Source of the DNA: Trema orientale | Taxonomy: Eukaryota; Streptophyta; Magnoliopsida; Rosales; Cannabaceae | DNA length: 64,000 nt | Direction: 5' to 3' | NCBI GenBank assembly: GCA_002914845.1 | Contig: JXTC01000639.1 | Span: 1-64,000 of the forward strand | Shown here: positions 11,505-23,806 of the stretch, in pieces | How the letters are laid out: each line of letters starts with the position of its first letter | Numbering within the stretch: the first letter of the stretch is position 1 | The notes under the pieces: generated by a model | Seen by the model: the letters and a program-made list of their open reading frames with translations, nothing else | What the model was told of the DNA's origin: nothing | Databases searched by the model: none | Program-made: the position numbers and the translations under genes

Positions 11505-14500
11505 AAAAAAAGTTACAATTTTAAGGGTATAATANTTCTTCAATAAACTTATCGGTACAAAACTATATATAATATGTAATATTTTTTGTTAAAAAATATA
11601 GATAATATAGTTGTGATTGTGTCATCCAAATGGGGAAATCGAGTGATTTCTTCTTTCATTCTTTCATTTAGAAAGTGTCGATGGATTCTATTGAGGAATA
11701 GATATTCTGAATCACGTAATGTAATTAAGCTAATTTTCTAAAAAGATCATAAAAATTAAAAAAATAAAATTTTTAATTTCTATTTTTCTGTCAAATCTCA
11801 TATTGTTGATGGTCAACATAAAAAGTCAACATTGAGTTTAAATTTATTAAAAAATAAATTTTTACCCTAGTAAATCAAATAACATAAATTATAAAGGAAA
11901 AAACAAGTTCAAACTATCAAAAACAATCAATATGAAAAAAAAGGGAGACAGAAAAAAAAAAAAAAAAAAAAAAAAACTATTGCTATAACAAAACCCAGGA
12001 TCAACTTAAACTATAAAATTCAAAATTTCTTTAAAAAAGAAAATAACAATAATGAGTAACATAGAAGAAAACTAACATGTTGAAAAGTCGTTCTTCCACC
12101 ATTTGTCTTTCTTTTCGACTTTTTGTTTTCTTTTTCATTATCATAGTTTTCAATAAAAGTAAAAAATTTTTTGGTTTCAATAATTCTCTCTAATTTATGT
12201 TATTTGATTTTCCAGGATGAAAGTGTCTTTTTCTATAAATTTAAACTCAATTTTGATTTTAATGTTGTGCAGTTAAAAATTATGTCGTGAAGAAAAATAT
12301 ATTTATTAATTAAAAATTATACTCATTTTGAAAAAGGCCAGTTGAGAATGAAAATATTTACTATTTTTTTTCGTAATCAGTGCCATTTTAATGGAGTAAT
12401 ATTCTAGAACAAACAAGTTCGTGGTTTCAAGCGAAAAAAAAAAAAACAAGTTTGTGGTTGTGAAGGGAAAGGTTGTTGGTCGTTCCGGGGAGGAGTAATG
12501 AGAAATCAGAAAAGGCCAGTACGCCTTAATGTTCTTTGCCTCCCAAAGAAGATTGAGGTTATATTAGTCGCTGTCATCGAAAAAATGACATTTTTGCCCC
12601 TTTTTCCTCTTCTAATCATTAATCATCTCTTTCCCAAATTAGACGAGTGAAAGGAATTTCACTTTTAATGTTTTACATATTTATTCGGTGCATTAAATGT
12701 TCGTTGGGTTGCATGGCACCAAAAGTTGATATCTACAATTATTTTGGAGTGCAAGTATAGCAATAGCTTCATTCTTTGAGATCCATATACATATAGATGT
12801 GATTTTATGTAAATTTAACTAGTTATATATCACTAAATAACTAAGGTACACTTTTTCCTTAAAAAACTTTAAGGGCAATTTTGATAAAGAAAAATATTAT
12901 CGTTCACCAATAGTGATCGATATCACCATACAAATACAATAATAGCGTAACCCTATTTGTGAGTCTCATTTATGGGAGCCACATTTTTGTAAAGAACTTG
13001 TAATATCATGAATTATGGGGATAAACAAAAATGTCCGTTTTCATCAAATTAATTGCAGATTGTTCAGTAAATATATCTGTTTTAATAATAAACAATCGAA
13101 CCAGTGTTAAAAGAACAAAAATCATTTCTAACGTTATGGTGTGTAGAAAAAATGTTTAATATGCAAAAGAAATTGTTGCTATATTTTTAGTATAAGAGAA
13201 ATATCACATCTTAGAAATTCTAAAGGATCATCAAATTTACAACTATGGGTTAGCGAAAAATTCAAGGATATTTATGATAATTAGCAAGAAGCACATAGGA
13301 TTTTTTTTTTTTTTTAAAGTCCTTTTACCTTTAATACCAGTCTTAAAAGAACAAAAATACATTTCAATATTGTAGCACATATATATATGATCACATGTCA
13401 TTGTGAAGTAATTGAGTTTGTATACTCCCTTGACGTCAAATTCATTGATATGAAGCTAACTATTACTAGAGCAAGGAAAATTTGTTACTTCTCATAGCTC
13501 TCGAGTTAAAAGTAAAAGAAAGACAGTGATTTAATCAAAATCTTCACGAAGTCAAAAACCCAAAAGGTCAGTTAGTTCAAATTTTAGTTCGTACTGCAAA
13601 GGGCATATTGATGCATATATAAGACTTTAAGATAATATTAGGCCTCAATAATTGTGTTCCAACTTTTCTTACCCAAAAAAAAAAAAATTTGTGTTCCAAC
13701 TCTTTGATACCCAAAAAAAAAAAAAAAAGTATTCCAACTTTCAAGCAACCGTATTAGTCTGACTTTATAAACCTATGCTGACATAGTAACATAGAAATAC
13801 ATATTTTGAATTTAAGTATCGCTAGAATTACTTTCTTTTTACTCACTAAACCTGACATATAAGTTCTACTAAAGTATATGAACTTATAATAATAAGATAA
13901 AACGTAATAAAATTTATGTATTAAGCAGTAAGACAATATATTTAAAAAGAGAGTAAATGTATTATTGCTCTTTGATTATGGAGGAAAGAGATATTAATAT
14001 ATGTCCAATCTTGACTCTCTATCACGATGACCCTATGTGAGTTTTATTGTAGGTCATATTATAATAGAGGGTTAGAATTGTACAGATATATCTTCTTAAC
14101 GTCCTTTTGTAAATGAATTAGAATATTTTCATAACAAGGTGAATTGTGAATATTCTTTTTTTTTTTCGGATTGCCAATTGGGTAAAATTTTCTATATTCC
14201 CTAAATACCCCTGAGATTATTTAACAATATTTAGAATTTAGGACATTTTAATTTAATTAAGCTCTTTTTTTTTATTGGATGTCCTTGAGAGGACATTCGA
14301 TGGGGCGACCCACATTTTAGGATTTTGACGAACATTTTAGGACGAGATTGGAGCTCTTATGGTAACGTCCAAAGAGGATAACTATGCTGGTCCCCCTATC
14401 TTTTTATTTAGCAAAAATTAAGCTCATTTTATCTCATTCTCATTTTAATTCATAACATTAGGAAACAAAATTGACATACATATAACGATTGCAACCAGCT

Positions 14501-15538
14501 AACACCTAGAGAGAGCAATAGAGAAATCAGTAAAGAGCTGGTCCTTTATGACTGTATACAAAGATTACTAAGAAATAGAGAAAAGTATGAAGTGGTTCTC
14601 AATATAATTGACCTTAGTGGGATTGGACCGATTCGAGCGTTGAGTATGAACGCATTAGAATTTGGAAGAAACACGTACTGACGTACAACCAATGTTAGAA
14701 AATGGTCAATTCCAACCCGATCCACCAGATGGTCGACACGGAAATTGACCTTAATTAGGAGTTGGAAACAAACTTCATCTATTATAATATTATTCATTTT
14801 CAGGGCCTTTGACTACGCATAAATTTCAAACGTGACCAACTATTCACTTATAATATAATTTCCCAATTATGTAGCAGAGAATACTAGTCAGCAGGGTGCG
14901 TGTTAAAGGAAAAAAAAACAAAAAACAAAAAAGTGCTTTCATCTATGAGACATCGATAGAGGTATTGGATCAACTTGTATACGTATTATTGGACAAATTG
15001 TATTTTTTCCCCCTGAATTATGGGTTTTGTAGACCTTTGACCCTGAATTAATTTTTGTTGCATTTGTCCCCCTTATATTATGTATTTGTTGTGAAATTGG
15101 TCCCGTTATAAACTTTGTATAACTTAATAGATTTTACTAACGTGGCCATTACTTATAATATTTATATATCAATTTATTTTAAAAAATCACATTAAATTTA
15201 TAATATATATTTTTCCAATTTCTGACTACTCTCCCCAGTTTACGATCTCCTCATCTTTTCACATCTTTCCAGTTCCATATTTTTTTTCTTCTTTAAGTTG
15301 ATTTCATTGCCAACAAAAAAAAAAAAAAGAAAAAAAGAAACTAAACACAAAAATATGGATTATATTCAAGATGCCATTTTTGTTGCCACATGAAGCTCCT
15401 CTTGCTATTGACCGTTAGTGGATGTTTGAACCGAGGCTTATTTTTGGTTTTTACTCCGTGCTATTCAATTAGTTTTTTGTTGAAATTTGTGGATTTTGTT
15501 CCTTTTTTTTTTAGTATCGAATTTGTTAGTGGATGTTT
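11505..15538. other. Intergenic, AT-rich, no gene recognised
   Basis: Four kilobases of AT-rich DNA with several poly-A/poly-T runs (for example 11949-11975 and 13720-13729). A short unit, GTGTTCCAACT…ACCCAAAAA, is duplicated around 13653-13730. Position 11535 is an ambiguous base (n). The open frames are short and featureless. A run at 15001-15130 reads like the end of a decayed inverted-repeat element, but it has no partner. Confidence 0.45.
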
Positions 15539-17985
15539 TGTTAGAAAAAATCATTGCATGTAATAATATACCCGGAAATAAAAATATAACAATAATCTAT
15601 TATAACATATGATGTAATAAATTATTTAACTACAATTTGGATAGTAACAATTATCATAAAAAAATTAAATAAAATCACAATTAATTTACTATAATAATAG
15701 TCATGATTATAATGACCAAAATAACAAAGGAGTTTAAGGAAACCAAACCGAGCCTTGTGTTTCACACAATTTTCTTAAAACAGTTACGCCTCCTCACCGG
15801 GGTGCTTAGAGGAATGTCAACAGTGTCTGTTTTCCAGAATAAAACGGTTCACGAATAGCAATGTTGCACTTACTTGTTACTCACAACGAACTGAGCAATG
15901 CCCAAACTCTATCACCAGAACTCAAGAGAGCTCGACCACACCAAAGAACTCAAACTCTCTAACTACTAACTAACTATTTCTTAACTGCCACAGAAAGAAT
16001 GTGGAAGAGAGGAATAAGCTAAGAAATATTTTGGTGCGTGTAAAAATGAAGGAGAAGGTCTCCTTTTATAGTGTTCATGAGGGAACTAAGCCTTTAACAT
16101 CCCATTAATATGGCCGAAAACGTTTTTCTGTTATAACATAACAGCCTATTAATATGGCTGAAAAATATTTCTCTGTTACAACGTAACAGCAACAACCTAT
16201 TAATATGGCTGAAAAACGTTTGTCTGTTACAACGTAACAGCAATAGCTCATTAATATGGCTCATTAATATAGCTGAAAAATGTTTGTCTGTTACAACATA
16301 ACAACTAAAACTATTTTTGGCTGTTTCCTCAGCTTTATGAGGCCAAATAATGGTCCAAAATAAATTTTGTAACTCTTGTATGTTACAAATCCAATTCTAG
16401 AACTTTTTCACTTTGGGTTTCAATTTCTCATTCACCTGTCTATGCTCAAAATATACTAGCGGCTATCGCAGTATAGATTAAGGTGTCGATCCCACAGAGA
16501 AGTAAATCAACAATAAAAGGTAACGAAAAATAGAAAGAAAAATTGAAAATAAAAATAAACTAAGCAGTAAGTTAAAATAATCACAAAATAATAAATGAAA
16601 ATACCAATATGAGAAAATAAGGCTTCAAGATTCACTTAATTGTTCGCCTAACTGTTACCAACTTTGATTCCTATTTATCACTCAATTACATGTTTCACAT
16701 CCCAAACACATAACCAGAAAATATAACAATTAAGAACAAATATTAATCTAAAGTATTCAATATGAGAAATTCTTCCAATTAACACCAAAAATATTTCATC
16801 TTACTAGCTATCTAAGATCGACAATATATCACTGGGACAATACTGCAGTAAAAGATCAACTAATAAAATAAATATAATTATAATCTAGTTTAGATCACTA
16901 CATAAAGAAAGCACGACTGAATTTATATGAGAAACTAGAAAATAATATATTGAAAATAAAAATATTGAAGAATTTAACAAACTAAATTTATAAGCGTTGA
17001 AGCACTCTCAGGAATCAAAGCTAGAAAACAGAAAAATTACACAACTAAGATCATCTCTCTAGCCTCTCTAAAAACTAGCCTGACATCTCACTCATCTTAC
17101 ACTCTCTCTCTAGAAAAAGTAGAGTTTTCTCTCTCAAAATTAGTGTGTATTTTTTTCTCTATTGTTCTGGCTATTTATAGCTGAGGTTGGAGTGTTGTGC
17201 AAGTTCCCACGTTTCTGAAGGTGGCTTCTGATTGGCTGGGTGATGTGTCAAACTCACACAATTCTCACTTTCTCTTTCTCTCTCTTCCTCTTTATTATTC
17301 ACATTTCTGGGCAATGAGATATAATCAGGTGCGGGCAAAGGCCATGAACTCGGCATGAAAATCGCATGTGATTGGACGAAAGCATAGTCAAAGTATACGG
17401 ACTGACGTAGCGACTTGTAATCGGCTATAGACCCGATTGCATGAAGGGTGGCGAAACACCTGATCCGGCATGGTGGCACCAGCTGCAGCGCGCGGGCCCA
17501 CATGTCCCCTCTGCCCTTCACTCGCTTGGCAGCCCGCGTGGTGTGCACGTGCCCATCTGAATGCCTGGAGCTTGATCCGACAGCCAGGAAGCTGCCCTTC
17601 CACATGCGCGTGCCTGGGTTTTTGTTTTTCCATTTTTTTCTTTTTTTGTTTATTTCGTTTCCTTTTGTTTAAATCTGAAACAAAATAAAATAAAACAAAT
17701 CATTATCTAAATTAAATAAATTTCTAATCTAATTAAATCAAACTAAATTATCCTAAATTAAACTAAATAAAATTAAATACCTAAAATCTAATAAAATTAA
17801 ATAAAATTATATCTAAATACTAAAAATCAAATTAACTATAAATAACCTAAATTAAACTAAAATTACATAAAAACACATAAAATATTTAAGTAAAAGAACG
17901 TAAATAACTCTATTTTCACAGAGTTATCATCACCCAAGCTCCATTTTTGGCATTTTCATACCTCAAAATGGCCATTTTTCTAACA
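15539..17985 (-). mobile_element. 3' LTR of the copia element (interrupted)
   Basis: Starts TGTTAGAAAAAAT and ends TTTTTCTAACA. Around 16085-16320 it holds about four copies of a ~55-bp unit (CATTAATATGGCTGAAAAAC then GTCTGTTACAACGTAACAGC). On the element's own strand this array lies in the upstream (U3) half, where such repeats can act as promoter elements. The 5' LTR has the same array at about 23415-23625. Interrupted by 16437-17934. Confidence 0.9.
16437..17929 (-). mobile_element. Solo LTR nested in the copia 3' LTR
   Basis: A 1,493-bp insert that starts TGTCTATGCTC and ends GAGTTATCA, flanked by the exact 5-bp repeat TCACC (16432-16436 and 17930-17934). The intact copy of the host LTR reads TCACTAAAGCTCC at this point, confirming the insertion site. 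No coding domain is present, so it is best read as a solo LTR left by recombination. A TATA-like GCTATAAATAG on the - strand (about 17169-17179) suggests - strand transcription. A markedly GC-rich block (17440-17620) stands out; the open frames over it have no family features. Confidence 0.82.
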
Positions 17986-18564
17986 ATTTCTCACATGAAT
18001 GAAATTGACGACCTAAGACTCGACCGACATGGTGATAGAATTCGACAGTCGAAACCTACATAGGATTGGTAGGTGTTACCCTTTGAACCTTCCCTTGTGA
18101 AAATACGTTTACTTTACTAACTAAACAGTAGACGCGATGTCCTTGAACTGTTCTGTCATTTATATAAATGATAACGTACCTCACACAGAAATCTTCCTGA
18201 CACTTTTTCAGTTCTCACTGTTATGTTCGTTTTGGCCATGAACATACACCTGGTTCTGCAAGAATTTAATAAAAATTGTGCTCTAACAATTCCCTTAGAA
18301 GCGTCCCTACTTCTCTCTCATATAGGTGATCTCTTAATTAAGAGTAACCCGCATTACTCTGCTTGAAACTCTATTTCCGACACATAAGAATTATTAAAAG
18401 CATAGCTTAACTGTTCGTTTTATGGGCATCACTATTTCATCATAGGAATGGACACGGGGAAAATCCCCACAGTAATCCAACATAGTATTTACAATTTAGT
18501 TGTCCCTTTTGAACCTAGATCTTGAGATCTCCAGTCAACTAGGTTGGGTATCCACTGTATCAAC

Positions 18565-18718
18565 CTATTTTTTCATAGGCTTTAGTCCCATTCCCCTCGA
18601 TGACTTTTCAACTAACTCTCTATTCAACCCTTTGGTTAGCGGATCCGCAATGTTATCTTTTGACTTTACATAGTCCATAGAGATAACACCAGTTGAGAGT
18701 AGTTATCTAATAGTATTG

Positions 18719-18753
<35 letters not shown>

Positions 18754-21700
18754 TATATTGCTCTGTGCTCTTCCAATTGCAGATTGACTATCACAATGTA
18801 TGCAAATTGCAAGCATAGGCTTTGGCCATCTTGGAATATCCTCTAAGAAGTAGTAGAGCCATTCTGCTTCTTCCCCACATTTATCTAGTACAATAAATTC
18901 ATATTCCATAGTGGATCTGGCAATAACAGTTTGTTTCGAGAATTTCCATAACACTGTTGTACCTCTTAGTGTGAATACATAACCACTAGTAGATTTTGAG
19001 TCTTTAATATCAGATATCCAATTCGCATCACTGTAAGCTTCAAGTACAGAGGGATATATAGTATAGTGCAGCCCATAACTTCGTGTAAACCGCAAGTATT
19101 TCAATACTCTTATAATCCCTTGCCAATGTTCAACTCTAGGATTACTTGTGTATCTACTTAGTTTACTAACTGCATAGGCAATATCTGGTCTTGTACAGCT
19201 CATCAAGTACATTAGATTACCTATCACTCTAGAGTATTCTACTTGAGAAACACTCTCACCTTTGTTCTTGGATAAATGTAAAATTAAATCTATTGGTGTT
19301 TTGACAACTCCAGAATTATCTTTATCAAATTTTCCCAGAATATTGTCCATATAATGTGACTGACTTAGAACAAGCCCATTGGAAATTCTTGAGATTTTTA
19401 TTCCCAAAATGACATTGGCTAAACCCATGTCTTTCATGTCAAATCTTGAATTCAACATATTTTTGGTAGATTTGATCATTTCATCATCACTACCAACAAT
19501 GAGCATGTCATCAACGTAAAGACACAAAATGACATAACCATTTTCGGTATCTTTGACATATACACATTTATCACATTCATTGATTTTAAATCCATTACCC
19601 TTAATAGCGCTATCAAATTTTTTATGCTATTGTTTCGGGGCTTGTTTTAATCCATACAAGGATTTCACCAACTTACAGACTTTCTTTTCCTACCCTGGTG
19701 CAGAAAAACCTTCAGGTTGTTCTATGTAGTTCTCTTCCTCTAGATCTCCATTTAGAAAGGCTATTTTTACATCCATTTGGTGTATTTCGAGATTCCATAG
19801 AGCGGTAATCGCTAGAACCATCCTAATGGAATTTATTCTCGTCACAGGAGAATAAGTGTCAAAGTAGTCTAGACCTTATTTCTGTCTGTAGCTTTTAATT
19901 ATAAGTCTTGTCTTGTACTTATCAATCGATCCATCAGCTTTCATTTTTCTTTTAAAAATTTACTTTGAACCTAGTAGTTTACATCCAGGAGGAAGGTCTA
20001 CTAGTTCCTAAGTATGATTTTGTAAGATAGAATCAATTTCGCTCTTGATAGCCTCTTTCCACAAAGGTGCTTTAGTAGAGCTTATATCCTCAGTATACGT
20101 TCGAGGCTCACTTTCTAGCAAGTAAATAAGAAAATCCGGACCAAAAGATTTTTCTATCCTTGCTCTCTTACTACGTTGAGATTTAACCTCGGTTTCTTCA
20201 TTTTTATCTTGGTCTTGACTATTCTCAATAATAGTCTCATGTGTTCGTTTTGACGAACTTGCTTCTTCTTTTGATTTACAAGGAAATACATGTTCAAAGA
20301 ATGATGCATTCCTTGATTCCATTATCGTATTCTTATATATGTCTGGAATTTTTAGCTCATACACAAGAAACTGATAAGCACTACTGTTTTGTGCATAGCC
20401 AATAAAAATGCAATCAACGGATTTTGGACCAATTTTCACCTTCTTAGGTATTGGTACGGCTACTTTGGCAAGACATCCCCATATTCGTAAATAGTTGTAG
20501 GATAATTTTCTTCCTTTCCACAACTCATATGGAGTCTTTTCCATTTTTTTTTTAGGTACCTTATTCAAAAGGTAATTAGCCGTCAAAATAGCTTCTCCCC
20601 ACATGTTCTGGGGTAACCCAGAACTTATCAACATTGCATTCATCATTTCTTTCAAGGTACGATTCTTTCGCTCAGCAACTCTATTTGACTGAGGCGAGTA
20701 AGGTGCTGTGGTTTTATGTATGATTCCATACTGTGCACAGATTTCCTCAAAAGGTGAATCATACTCTCCACCTCGATCACTTCTAAGCACATTAATTTTC
20801 TTATTGAGTTGATTCTCAACCTCATTCTTATAGATAATAAACTTCTCTATGGCTTCGTCCTTGGAGTTTAGCAAATAGACATAACAGTATTTTGTGCTAT
20901 CATCGACAAAAGTAATAAAATACTTATTGCCTCCCCTTATTTGTACAAATTTTAAATCACAAATATCACTGAGAATTAGATCAAGGGGTTTAGTGTTCCT
21001 CTTAATACTTTGAAATGATGACCTAGTCAGTTTTGCCTCAACACAAGTTTCACACTTATGTTTTGAATCAATATTAAAAGCAGGTATGTAATTTAAGTTA
21101 ATTAATCTATGCAAAGTATCATAATTAACGTGTCCTAATCTACCATGCCATACATTGGAAGACTCAAGCAAATAAGCAGAAGAGCTAGCTTTATTATTAT
21201 TTGGCTTGATAGTCATTACATTCAGTTTAAAAAGCCTATCACATATATAGCCCTTCCCTACATAGAATCCACTCTTAGACAAAACTATTTTATCTGACTC
21301 GAACACCATGCGGAATCCATGTTTATTCAGCAATAAACTGGATACTAAGTTCTTGCGGATCTCCGGCACATACAGTACATCGTTCAGAGTCAGCTATTTT
21401 CCAGAGGTCATCTTTAAGACTACCTTGCCTTGGCCTTCGACAGTGGATGTGGCAGAGTTTCCCATAAATAACTTATCCTCGTTCTCAAGTGGTTTGAAGG
21501 AAGTGAACAAACTTTTGTCAGAGCATACGTGCCGAGTGGCACCAGTGTCAAGCCATCATTCTTTGGGATTAGATCCAACTAGGTTCACTTCAGAAACTAA
21601 TGCACAGAGATCTATGTCAGAAACCTCTTAAGTGATTTTATCCACTATGTTGGTTTCATTCTTCTTCTTCTTTAGAAATCGACATTCTGAAGCCTTGTGA

Positions 21701-22581
21701 CCCATCTTGTCACAGTTGAAGCATTTTTCTTGAAAATTCTGCTTCTTGCCTATTCCACCTTTAGGCCCCAACTTATGGCTTGGTTGTTTCTGTTTATTCT
21801 TCTTGGCTTTAGAGCCTTGAGAATGTTCTACAATATTTGCCTTAGCCATAGGCGTACTAGGCGATGCTCATGAATTTTCAGCACGTCTGTTGTCTTCTCC
21901 AATGCGAAGTCTAACAACAAGCTCTTCAAGGTTCATTTTCTTTCGCTTGTATTTGAGATAGCTCTTGAAATCCTTCCATGTAGGGGGTAGCTTTTCAATG
22001 ATAGTAGCTACTTGGAAGGGTTCACATATGACCATCTCCTCAGCCTGAATCTCATGGAGAATCAATTGAAACTCTTGAACTTGACTGATTACTATTTTAG
22101 AGTCAATTATTTTAAAGTCTAGGAAGCATCTCACTATAAATTTCTTGGACCCAGCATCCTCAGTCTTATATTTATGGTCAAGTGACTCTCATAATTCCTT
22201 TTCCATCTTCTTATTATGATATATGCTATATAAAGAATCGGTCAAACCGCTCATTACGTAGTTACGGTACAGGTAATAAGACTGTTTCTAAGTATCAACT
22301 GCAGCGATGACTTGAAAGTCTTGCTCATTATCGTTGGCTTTTGGGGCCTCCTCAGTCAAGAACCTCACAAGGTTTAATGTGGTTAGATAGAATAATATCT
22401 TTTGTTGCCATATTTTGAAGTTTAACGCATTAAACTTCTCAAGCTTCTCTCCATGGTGCACTGCTGGTATCACCAGAGTCACAACAGGGGTTGGCATTTG
22501 AGACACAACAGGAGTAGGCACATGGGCCATAGTAGGAGTAAGCCCTTGCGCCACAACAGTATTGTTTGATTCAGTTGCCAT
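18565..22581 (-). pseudogene. Copia gag-pol polyprotein, one frame with in-frame stops
   Basis: One reading frame of 1,338 codons runs from MATESNNTVVAQ (start 22581) to the stop at 18565. Domains in order: gag ([27 protein letters not shown]), zinc knuckle CFNCDKMGHKASEC (about 21727-21685), protease WWLDTGATRHVC (about 21560), GAG-pre-integrase and integrase (HGRLGHVNYDTLHRL; core with FVDDSTKYCYVY and HKTTAPYSPQSNRVAERKNR), reverse transcriptase ([30 protein letters not shown] near 19525) and RNase H ending DNIADPLTKGLNRE. About eleven in-frame stops interrupt it, and no frameshift was seen. Most fall where the family has Trp or Gln, consistent with G-to-A or C-to-T changes. The element cannot make the full polyprotein. 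Confidence 0.92.
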
Positions 22582-22849
22582 TCTGATAAGAATAGTAAAT
22601 CCAATGAGATTTCTTTTTCTAGAAATAAACAGCAATAATTAAATATTACTCAATAGACAAACTTCTAGGAAAGACCACAGAAGGGTCACAAACGGTCCCA
22701 CTTAAAATCCAGCATCCTAGACAGAACTTGTCTAAATTGTAATTGTTCAATTATCACAATTTATTAAAGAAATATCTCCAATCACAATATATAAATCTAG
22801 ATATATTATAAAATAATAACACATAAAAGAAATATAACTGTTTTAAGAT

Positions 22850-23801
22850 TGTTAGAAAAAATTATTGCAAGTAATAATATATCTAGAAATAAAAATATAA
22901 CAATAATCTGTTATAACATATGATGTAATAAATTATTTAACTACAACTTGGATAGTAACAATTATCATAAAAAAAAAATCAAATAAAATCACAATTAATT
23001 TACTATAATAATAGTCATGAATATAATGACCAAAATAACAAAGGAGTTTAAGGAAACCAAATCGAGTCTTGTGTTTCACACAATTTCTTTAAAACAGTTA
23101 CGCCTCCTCACCGGGATACTTAGAGGAATGTCAACAGTGTCTATTTCCCAGGATAAAACGGTTCACAAATAGCAATGTCGCACCAACTTGCTACTCAAAA
23201 CGAACTAAGCAATGCTCAAACTCTATCACCAGAACTTAAGAGAGCTCGACCATACTAAAGAACTCAAACTCTCTAACTACTAACTAACTATTTCTTAACC
23301 GCCACAGAGAGAATATGGGAAAGAAAAATAAGCTAAGAAATATTTTGGTGTGTGTAAAAGTGAAGAAGAAGATCTCCTTTTACAGTGTTCATGGGGGAAC
23401 TAAGCCTTTAACATCCCATTAATATGACTAAAATTTTTTTTCAGTTACAATATAACAGCCCATTAATATAGCTGAAAAACGTTTGTCTATTATAACGTAA
23501 CAGTAATAGCCCATTAATATGGCTGAGAAATGTTTGTCTGTTACAACGTAACAGCAACAGCTCATTAATATGGCTCATTAATATAGCTGAAAAACGTTTG
23601 TCTGTTACAACATAACAGCCAAAACCGTTGTTGGCTGTTACCTCAGCTTTACGATGCCAAATAATGGTCCAAAATAAATTTAGTAACTCTTGTATGTTAC
23701 AAATCCAATTCTAGAACCTTCTCACTTTGGGTTTCAATTTCTCATTCACTAAAGCTCCATTTTCGGCATTTTCATACCTCAAAATGGCCATTTTTCCAAC
23801 A
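22850..23801 (-). mobile_element. 5' LTR of the copia element
   Basis: An uninterrupted 952-bp copy that starts TGTTAGAAAAAAT and ends TTTTTCCAACA. It is followed immediately by the target duplication TGTTT and serves as the reference showing where the 3' LTR was interrupted. It would contain the element's promoter on the - strand. Confidence 0.9.
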
Positions 23802-23806
23802 TGTTT

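Larger units (their letters stand above)
15539..23801 (-). mobile_element. Complete Ty1/copia retrotransposon with nested LTR
   Basis: Two LTRs in the same orientation (15539-17985 and 22850-23801) both read TGTTAG… to …AACA and enclose a gag-pol region on the - strand. The 5-bp direct repeat TGTTT flanks the whole element at 15534-15538 and 23802-23806. The 3' LTR (low coordinates) contains a 1.49-kb insertion; without it and one copy of its duplication the LTRs are 949 and 952 bp. In the first 60 bases the LTRs differ at about five sites, so the insertion is not recent. I could not identify a tRNA-iMet primer site next to the 5' LTR. Confidence 0.92.

Noticed and set aside
14546-14797. 83-codon open frame on the - strand
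   Set aside because: No recognisable domain, no splice or promoter context, and composition typical of surrounding non-coding DNA.
17171-17672. Overlapping open frames of 74-144 codons on both strands
   Set aside because: They lie in the GC-rich block of a solo LTR, have no domain signature and overlap on opposite strands; GC-rich DNA has few stops by chance.
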